Shown here piece by piece: positions 58,389-64,000 of a DNA stretch of 64,000 bases. This DNA is from Pararhodobacter aggregans (GTDB lineage Bacteria > Pseudomonadota > Alphaproteobacteria > Rhodobacterales > Rhodobacteraceae): contig NZ_QDDR01000005.1 of NCBI RefSeq assembly GCF_003075525.1, positions 242,988-306,987 of the forward strand, read 5' to 3'. Position 1 is the first letter of the stretch. Each line of letters starts with the position of its first letter. The translations under genes were made by a program, and so were the position numbers. Below the pieces are notes generated by a model, which saw nothing but the letters and a program-made list of their open reading frames with translations, did not search any database and was not told where the DNA came from.

Positions 58389-59822
58389 ATGTATATCGGA
58401 CTGGATCTCGGCACCTCGTCGCTGAAGGCAATTTTGATAGACGTCAATCAAAACGTCCTGGCCGAGCATTCCGTGCCGCTCACCGTGCAACGCCCGCATG
58501 ACGGCTGGTCGGAACAGGACCCGCAGTCCTGGGTCTCGGCCGCGCGCGAGGCGCTGGGGGCGATCCGGGCGCGGAACGAGTGTCGGGGGTTGAGGGGCAT
58601 CGGCCTCTCGGGGCACATGCATGGCGCGGTGTTGCTGGATGCCGAGGATCAGGTGCTCAGGCCCTGCCTGCTGTGGAACGACACCCGCAGCCATGCCGAG
58701 GCGGCCGAGATGGATGCCGATCCCGGCTTCCGGGCGATCACCGGCAATATCGTCTTTCCGGGTTTCACAGCGCCCAAGGTGGAATGGGTCCGGCGGCACG
58801 AGCCCGAGATTTTCGCCCGGACGGCGAAGATCCTGCTGCCCAAGGATTACCTGCGGCTGGCGCTGACCGGCAACCATGTCTCGGAAATGTCGGATGCCGC
58901 CGGGACCGCCTGGTTCGACACGGCGCGGCGCGACTGGTCGGACGAGTTGCTGGCCGTCTGCGGCCTCAGCCGCGAGCACATGCCCCGGCTGGTCGAGGGC
59001 AGCGCCCCCTCGGGCGAGTTGCGCGACAAGCTGGCGATCGAGCTGGACCTGCCCTCGGTCGTCGTGGCCGGGGGCGGGGGCGACAACGCCGCCGCCGCCA
59101 TCGGCGCGGGCGTGGTGCATGACGGCTCGGCCTTCCTGAGTCTCGGCACCTCGGGCGTGCTGTTCGCGGCGAACGATGGCTACCGGCCCGATCCCGCGAC
59201 GGCGGTGCATACCTTCTGCCACGCGGTGCCGGGGACATGGCACCAGATGGGCGTGATCCTGGCCGCGACCGATGCACTGAACTGGCTGAGCCGGTTGACC
59301 GGCCAGTCGGCAGCGCAGCTCACGCAGGGTCTGGGCCCCGTCACCGCACCCGGGCGCGCCCTGTTCCTGCCCTATCTCGGCGGCGAGCGGACGCCGCTGA
59401 ACGATGCGCAGATCCGCGGCCAGTTTCTGCATCTGGACCACGCCACCGACGCCCAGGCGGCGGCGCGGGCGGTGATGGAGGGCGTGGCCTATGCCTTTGC
59501 CGATTGCCGCGACGCTTTGGCCGCGACCGGCACCACGATAAGCCGGGCGCTGGCCATCGGCGGTGGCGCGCGCTCGGGCTATTGGCTCGATGTGCTGGCC
59601 ACGACGCTGGGCTTCCCGCTCGACGTGCCCGCGCAGGGCGAATTCGGCGCGGCGATGGGCGCGGCGCGGCTGGGGATGATGGCCGCGACCGGCGCCGGCG
59701 CCGAGATCGCCACCCCCCCGCCGGTCGCCCGCAGCCATGACCCCGACCCGCATCTGGCCCCGGCCTTTGCCGAGGCGCATCAGCGTTACAAGGCGGCCTA
59801 TGCCGCGATCCGGAATCTCTGA
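58389..59822 (+). CDS. xylB: Xylulokinase XylB
   Basis: 477 residues, FGGY kinase. N-terminal [18 protein letters not shown] phosphate loop, [13 protein letters not shown], and [14 protein letters not shown] near the C-terminus with the catalytic Asp region [12 protein letters not shown]. Phosphorylates D-xylulose. 1 bp after the ATPase stop. Confidence 0.94.
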   Translation: MYIGLDLGTSSLKAILIDVNQNVLAEHSVPLTVQRPHDGWSEQDPQSWVSAAREALGAIRARNECRGLRGIGLSGHMHGAVLLDAEDQVLRPCLLWNDTRSHAEAAEMDADPGFRAITGNIVFPGFTAPKVEWVRRHEPEIFARTAKILLPKDYLRLALTGNHVSEMSDAAGTAWFDTARRDWSDELLAVCGLSREHMPRLVEGSAPSGELRDKLAIELDLPSVVVAGGGGDNAAAAIGAGVVHDGSAFLSLGTSGVLFAANDGYRPDPATAVHTFCHAVPGTWHQMGVILAATDALNWLSRLTGQSAAQLTQGLGPVTAPGRALFLPYLGGERTPLNDAQIRGQFLHLDHATDAQAAARAVMEGVAYAFADCRDALAATGTTISRALAIGGGARSGYWLDVLATTLGFPLDVPAQGEFGAAMGAARLGMMAATGAGAEIATPPPVARSHDPDPHLAPAFAEAHQRYKAAYAAIRNL

Positions 59823-59838
59823 CGACAGGAGCCCCCTC

Positions 59839-61140
59839 ATGACTGACTTTTTCAACGGCATTGCGCCCATCCGTTACGAGGGCCCGGACAGCGCCAGCGA
59901 ATTCGCCTTCCGCCACTACAACCCGGACGAGATGCTGCTGGGCAAGCCGATGAAGGACCATCTGCGCTTTGCCGCGGCCTATTGGCATTCCTTCGCCTGG
60001 CCGGGCGGCGATCCCTTCGGCGGCCAGACCCTGGAGCGGCCCTGGTTCGGCGAGACGATGGACCATGCCAAGCTCAAGGCCGATGTCGCCTTCGAGATGT
60101 TCCAGATCCTGGGCGTGCCCTATTTCTGCTTCCACGACGCCGATGTCCGGCCCGAGGGGGCGTCCTTTGCCGAAAACACCGCCCGCCTGCGCGAGATCAC
60201 CGATTACTTCCAGCAGAAGATGGAAGAGACGGGCGTGAAGCTGCTGTGGGGCACCGCGAACCTGTTCAGCCACCGCCGCTACATGGCAGGCGCGGCGACC
60301 AACCCCGACCCGGAGGTCTTTGCCTTCGCCGCGGCGACGATCAAGACCTGCCTCGACGCGACGCAGCAGCTGGGGGGCGAGAATTATGTCCTCTGGGGCG
60401 GGCGCGAGGGGTATGAGACGCTGCTCAACACCGATCTTGCGCGCGAGCGCGCGCAGGCCGGGCGGATGTTGCAGATGGTCGTGGATTACAAGCACAAGAC
60501 CGGCTTCAAGGGGGCGATCCTGATCGAGCCCAAGCCGCAGGAGCCGACCAAGCACCAATACGATTACGACGTCGCCACCGTCTACGGCTTCCTCAAGGAT
60601 TTCGGGCTGGAGGGCGAGGTCAAGGTCAACATCGAGCAGGGCCACGCCATCCTCGCCGGTCATTCCTTCGAGCATGAGCTGGCGCTGGCGGCCTCGCTGG
60701 GGATCTTCGGCTCGATCGACATGAACCGCAACGATTACCAATCCGGCTGGGACACCGACCAATTCCCCAACAACGTGCCGGAGATGGCGCTGGCCTATTA
60801 CGAGGTGCTCAAGGCGGGCGGCTTCACCACCGGCGGCACCAATTTCGACGCCAAGATCCGCCGCCAGTCGCTGGACCCCGAGGATCTGATCCTCGCCCAT
60901 GTCGGCGGCATGGACGCCTGCGCGGCCGGGTTGAAGGCAGCGGCGGCGATGCTGACCGACGGTCGTCTGGAAGAGCAACGCGCCGCCCGCTACGCCGGTT
61001 GGGACAAGCCCGAGGGCAAGGCGCTGCTGTCGAGCGACCTGGCCAGCATCGCCCGGATGGTCGAGGAGAAGAAACTGGACCCGCGCCCCCGCTCGGGCCG
61101 GCAGGAGCGGCTGGAAAACCTGGTCTCGCGCTTCGTCTGA
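59839..61140 (+). CDS. xylA: Xylose isomerase XylA
   Basis: 433 residues. Catalytic His in [12 protein letters not shown], metal-ligand region [15 protein letters not shown], and [20 protein letters not shown]. Converts D-xylose to D-xylulose. ATG at 59839 after GACAGGAG. Last gene of the operon, followed by a terminator. Confidence 0.96.
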   Translation: MTDFFNGIAPIRYEGPDSASEFAFRHYNPDEMLLGKPMKDHLRFAAAYWHSFAWPGGDPFGGQTLERPWFGETMDHAKLKADVAFEMFQILGVPYFCFHDADVRPEGASFAENTARLREITDYFQQKMEETGVKLLWGTANLFSHRRYMAGAATNPDPEVFAFAAATIKTCLDATQQLGGENYVLWGGREGYETLLNTDLARERAQAGRMLQMVVDYKHKTGFKGAILIEPKPQEPTKHQYDYDVATVYGFLKDFGLEGEVKVNIEQGHAILAGHSFEHELALAASLGIFGSIDMNRNDYQSGWDTDQFPNNVPEMALAYYEVLKAGGFTTGGTNFDAKIRRQSLDPEDLILAHVGGMDACAAGLKAAAAMLTDGRLEEQRAARYAGWDKPEGKALLSSDLASIARMVEEKKLDPRPRSGRQERLENLVSRFV

Positions 61141-61167
61141 GGCGCGACCCTCCGCACCGCGACACGG

Positions 61168-61191
61168 GGCCCGGCCATGCGCCGGGCCTTT
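61168..61191 (+). terminator. xyl operon terminator
   Basis: GGCCCGGC-CATGC-GCCGGGCC followed by TTT, 28 bp after xylA. Confidence 0.8.
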
Positions 61192-61333
61192 CGCGTCTGC
61201 GCGCCCCCCTCGTCACGAAAGGTTTACGGCAAAAATTGCCGGGCAGGCGAAACGCGGGCTACACTGGGCCCGTATAGGCAGGTGAACCCGATCCTGAGGC
61301 GGCGACGCGCGGCCTCACCCCAAGGAGAGACCC

Positions 61334-62236
61334 ATGGCACGCCGCTGGACCAATGACCTGACGCATGACGATGTGACCCCCCGCCCCCTGTGGCTGAACC
61401 GCAGGCAGATCATGGCCGGGATGGGCGGCGCGGCGGCGCTGGCGGCAACGGGAGCGCCGGCGATGGCGCAGGGGCTGGAGCCCAACACGCTGGAACAGAT
61501 CTCCACCTACAACAATTACTACGAATTCGGCGTCGGCAAGGAGGACCCCGCAGCCTATGCCAGCGCGCTGGACATCGACCCCTGGACCATCCGCGTCGAC
61601 GGCATGGTCGACCGGCCCGGCGAATACGCGCTGGCCGACCTGCTGAGCGGCCTGCAAAGCGAAGAGCGCATCTACCGCTTCCGCTGTGTCGAGGCCTGGT
61701 CGATGGTGGTGCCGTGGAACGGCGTGGAACTGGCCGATGTGCTGGACAAGATCGGCGTCCAATCGGGCGCGCGCTATGTCGCCTTCGAGACCGTCGTGCA
61801 GCCCGAGAACATGCCGGGCGTGCGCAGCCGCGTCATTCCCTTCCCCTATGTCGAGGGGCTGCGGCTGGACGAGGCCCGCCACCCGCTGACCCTGCTGGCG
61901 ACCGGGATCTACGGCCAGCCGATGCCGAAGCAGAACGGCGCGCCGATCCGGCTGGTGGTGCCGTGGAAATACGGCTTCAAGTCGATCAAGTCGATCGTGC
62001 GGATCACCCTGACCGACCAGCAGCCGCCGACCACCTGGAACCGCCTGAACAGCCGCGAATACGGCTTTTACTCCAACGTGAATCCTGAGGTCGACCACCC
62101 CCGCTGGTCGCAGGCCAGCGAGCGGCGGATCGGCGGCGGGCTCTTCTCGCGCCGGCAGGACACGCTGATGTTCAACGGCTATGGCGACGAGGTTGCCTCG
62201 CTCTACGCCGGCATGGACCTGCGGGAGAATTATTGA
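61334..62236 (+). CDS. msrP: Protein-methionine-sulfoxide reductase catalytic subunit MsrP
   Basis: 300 residues, periplasmic molybdoenzyme. Twin-arginine signal [12 protein letters not shown]; the molybdenum-binding Cys118 is in [17 protein letters not shown]. Repairs oxidised methionine in envelope proteins, with electrons from MsrQ encoded next. AAGGAGAGACCC precedes the ATG. Confidence 0.95.
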   Translation: MARRWTNDLTHDDVTPRPLWLNRRQIMAGMGGAAALAATGAPAMAQGLEPNTLEQISTYNNYYEFGVGKEDPAAYASALDIDPWTIRVDGMVDRPGEYALADLLSGLQSEERIYRFRCVEAWSMVVPWNGVELADVLDKIGVQSGARYVAFETVVQPENMPGVRSRVIPFPYVEGLRLDEARHPLTLLATGIYGQPMPKQNGAPIRLVVPWKYGFKSIKSIVRITLTDQQPPTTWNRLNSREYGFYSNVNPEVDHPRWSQASERRIGGGLFSRRQDTLMFNGYGDEVASLYAGMDLRENY

Positions 62237-62237
62237 A

Positions 62238-62870
62238 ATGACCCTCGCGCAGCGTATCAACCGCGCCCAGCGGGTTCTGCCCGCATGGCCGATCTACCTG
62301 ATCGGCTTCGGCTGGATGGGCTGGCTTTTCTGGCTGGGGCTCAACGGCGATCTGGGGCCCGAGCCGATCAACGCGCTGGAACGCCGCTATGGCCTTCTGG
62401 CCTTGCAGCTACTGGTGGCGACGCTGGTGGTGACGCCGCTCCGGACCTGGACCAACATCAGCCTGCTCAAGTACCGCCGGGCGCTGGGCCTGATGGCCTT
62501 CGGCTTCCTGATGGCGCATTTCCTGGTCTGGGCGCTTCTGGACCTGCAATCCCTGTCCCGCATCAGTGTCGAGATCGTGCGCCGTCCCTATATCACCATC
62601 GGCTTCGCGGCCTTCGTGCTGCTGATCCCGCTGGCGGTGACCTCGAACAACGCCTCGATCCGGCGGCTGGGCGCGCTGGGCTGGCGCAAGCTGCACAAGC
62701 TGACCTATCCGGCGATCCTGCTGGGGGCGGTGCATTTCGTCTGGCTGGTGAAGGGCTATCCGCTGGAGCCCTTCCTCTATCTCGGCGCCGTGATCGCCCT
62801 GCTGGCGATCCGGCTGGTGCCGAAGCGGCGCCCGGCGGCCCGGGCGCCCGCGGGGGCGGTCACCCGGTAG
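62238..62870 (+). CDS. msrQ: MsrQ haem-binding membrane subunit
   Basis: 210 residues, about six membrane helices of the ferric-reductase-like fold, with haem His in FLMAHFLVWAL and AVHFVWLVKG, and WRKLHKLTYPAILLGA. The ATG at 62238 is 1 bp after the msrP stop. Passes electrons from the quinone pool to MsrP. Confidence 0.94.
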   Translation: MTLAQRINRAQRVLPAWPIYLIGFGWMGWLFWLGLNGDLGPEPINALERRYGLLALQLLVATLVVTPLRTWTNISLLKYRRALGLMAFGFLMAHFLVWALLDLQSLSRISVEIVRRPYITIGFAAFVLLIPLAVTSNNASIRRLGALGWRKLHKLTYPAILLGAVHFVWLVKGYPLEPFLYLGAVIALLAIRLVPKRRPAARAPAGAVTR

Positions 62871-62888
62871 ACCGGGTGACCCGCACAT

Positions 62889-63323
62889 TCATTCTGTCAC
62901 TTCGGCCACGATCCCGGCGAGCAGTTCGTTCGCCGGGGTCATGCTTTCCGCGTCCCGGTGCAGGTAGCCGACCATGACCTCTTCGCCGGGGCGTTCGATC
63001 ACCTGGATGCCATAGGGGCAGAAGGCGACGTTCTGCCAATCGGCCTCCATCACCTGCCGCGAGACGGCTGCCGAGCAGAACATGTAGATATCGGCATTGG
63101 CGAACAGCACGACCTCGCTGCCCATATCGGCGCGGGTGCGTTCCAGCATCTCGCCCACATGGCTGGTGTAGTCGATCACCAGCCCGCGGCCGACGATCGC
63201 CGATTCCAGGGCGAAGGTCGTATCCTCGAAGGACATGCCGCTGGGGGTGAGCCGCATCTCGTCGGCAAGGGCAGGGGCCGCAGTCAGCGCGGCCAGCGCC
63301 ACGGCGCAAAGCACTCTGGTCAT
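62889..63323 (-). CDS. DUF302 domain periplasmic protein
   Basis: 144 residues. Signal peptide (VALAALTAAPALA-DEM) and a single DUF302 domain with the pattern FALESAIVGRGLVIDYTSHVGEML and NVAFCPYGIQVIER. AAGGAGGATCTC precedes the ATG at 63323. Function unknown; convergent with msrQ. Confidence 0.85.
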   Translation of the reverse strand: MTRVLCAVALAALTAAPALADEMRLTPSGMSFEDTTFALESAIVGRGLVIDYTSHVGEMLERTRADMGSEVVLFANADIYMFCSAAVSRQVMEADWQNVAFCPYGIQVIERPGEEVMVGYLHRDAESMTPANELLAGIVAEVTE

Positions 63324-63424
63324 GAGATCCTCCTTGGGGCGGGGCGCCCCGTCTCTACATTCGCGATCATGCATATCTTGGGCGGTTTTGCACTTCGAAT
63401 CGCGCGGTAGCGGGCGGTTGGCCA
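63324..63424. other. Upstream region of the DUF302 gene
   Basis: 101 bp; no clear promoter elements. Confidence 0.35.
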
Positions 63425-63525
63425 GAATCGCCCCCTGCCGGAAGGGGATTCGGGGGAATCACCGGGGGGATTCGGCGGATCGAGTCGGGGATTCGGGGTG
63501 ATTCAGAAAAATTTGGGGGCGATTC
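63425..63525. repeat. Cluster of eight GANTC sites
   Basis: GANTC at 63425, 63447, 63456, 63469, 63482, 63490, 63500 and 63521, embedded in G-runs. GANTC is the CcrM methylation site in alphaproteobacteria. No gene in this stretch. Confidence 0.8.
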
Positions 63526-63707
63526 CTGTCCGGATGGTCAGGAAATTGCGCGACCCGGGTCTGGTGCGCAACTATCCTCACGCGGGCCGCAGGGGCCTGC
63601 GCGGGGCTCTCGCCATGCCCCCGCACGAGGGGCGCCCAGAGGGCCAGTAAAACAAGGCTATGTGACAGGCAGATGGAAAAAAATCGCCGGAGCCTGCATT
63701 TTTTCTC

Positions 63708-63736
63708 TTGCGGGTTCCGGTCGCTGGGCCTAGATA
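63708..63736 (+). promoter_or_regulatory. Probable ribosomal RNA operon promoter
   Basis: TTGCGG (63708-63713), exactly 17 bp, TAGATA (63731-63736), preceded by a T-rich upstream element (ATTTTTTCTC) and followed by a GC-rich discriminator (CCGCCTCACC), as in growth-rate-controlled rrn promoters. Confidence 0.6.
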
Positions 63737-64000
63737 CCGCCTCACCGAAGCGGCGGGGACGCGGAAACGCGAACGAAGCAGCGACGGCGGCGGAAACGCC
63801 GGAACGAAAATCTGGATGCAAGGCGAGCGAAGGCGCTAGGGAGCTGGCGACGTCTTCGTGTTGTGTTCGGAACGCTTTTTGAAAATTTGGTGAATGAAGG
63901 GATATGTGGGCGGTTTGGTTCATTTCGATGGATCGGACGTCTGGATATCGGCCTCTTAGCGGTAACGCGATGATAGAGGTGTCAGCTTCACTGTTTTGCG
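63737..64000 (+). ncRNA. Probable 5' leader of an rRNA operon (partial)
   Basis: 264 bp without a credible protein gene. AACGCTTTTTGAAAATTTGG at 63871-63890 resembles the boxA antitermination element and spacer of alphaproteobacterial rrn leaders. The stretch up to the window edge looks like the pre-16S leader. The 16S gene itself is not reached. Confidence 0.55.

Noticed and set aside
63459..63923. A 154-codon minus-strand gene
   Set aside because: It spans the GANTC cluster, the rrn-like promoter and leader, has no ribosome site and no family features.

Overview
The window is about 64 kb of very GC-rich DNA from an alphaproteobacterium, most likely a member of the Rhodobacterales (Rhodobacteraceae/Paracoccaceae). 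The pointers are tightly coupled operons with ATGA and TGATG overlaps, a compact che operon, TTT and TAXI-TRAP transporters, a protocatechuate 4,5-cleavage pathway, a cluster of GANTC (CcrM-type) sites and what looks like an rrn leader. No tRNA, CRISPR array, insertion sequence or phage gene was seen.

1-11826: hydroxycinnamate (ferulate/p-coumarate) module. A leftward operon encodes an ADP-forming acyl-CoA synthetase (FerA type), a vanillin-type aldehyde dehydrogenase, a feruloyl-CoA hydratase/lyase and a fused double acyl-CoA dehydrogenase that runs off the left edge. An SDR gene, a tripartite tricarboxylate transporter (tctCBA), a second hydratase/lyase paralogue and a MarR regulator follow. 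Three near-identical 19-bp operators (5996, 6970, 11353) tie these units into one probable MarR regulon.

11836-15692: an FAD monooxygenase with an alpha/beta hydrolase, a VOC protein and a LuxR-type regulator, substrates unknown. 15936-24808: a ten-gene leftward chemotaxis operon (STAS, cheY, cheA, cheW, cheR, cheY, unknown, mcp, cheB, cheD). The CheB receiver domain is degenerate and the MCP ends in an NWETF-like pentapeptide. 25035-32402: a secreted protein, divergent oxyR/katG, and galU-galE-GT90 for surface sugars.

32633-40922: protocatechuate catabolism. ligA-ligB-ligC lies on the minus strand with a LysR regulator that carries two HTH domains. ligI and a second, divergent ligA-ligB pair lie on the plus strand. 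pobR and pobA follow, but pobA is interrupted by a single in-frame amber codon. With the first module this gives ferulate or coumarate -> aromatic aldehyde -> aromatic acid -> protocatechuate -> 2-pyrone-4,6-dicarboxylate -> open-chain acid. Vanillate demethylase and the last steps (LigU/J/K type) are not in the window.

41095-53602: a TAXI-TRAP transporter, a D-2-hydroxyacid dehydrogenase, a gamma-glutamyltransferase-like protein with an AbrB-type membrane protein, a GntR regulator, a hydrolase, an AEC carrier, a MauG-type dihaem cytochrome and an FG-GAP/ASPIC protein. 53599-61140: a complete xylose locus (ROK repressor, ABC transporter with a single-domain ATPase, xylulokinase, xylose isomerase). 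61334-63323: msrPQ and a DUF302 protein. 63324-64000: no protein gene; a dense GANTC cluster and then what looks like the promoter and leader of a ribosomal RNA operon, with the 16S gene just beyond the window.
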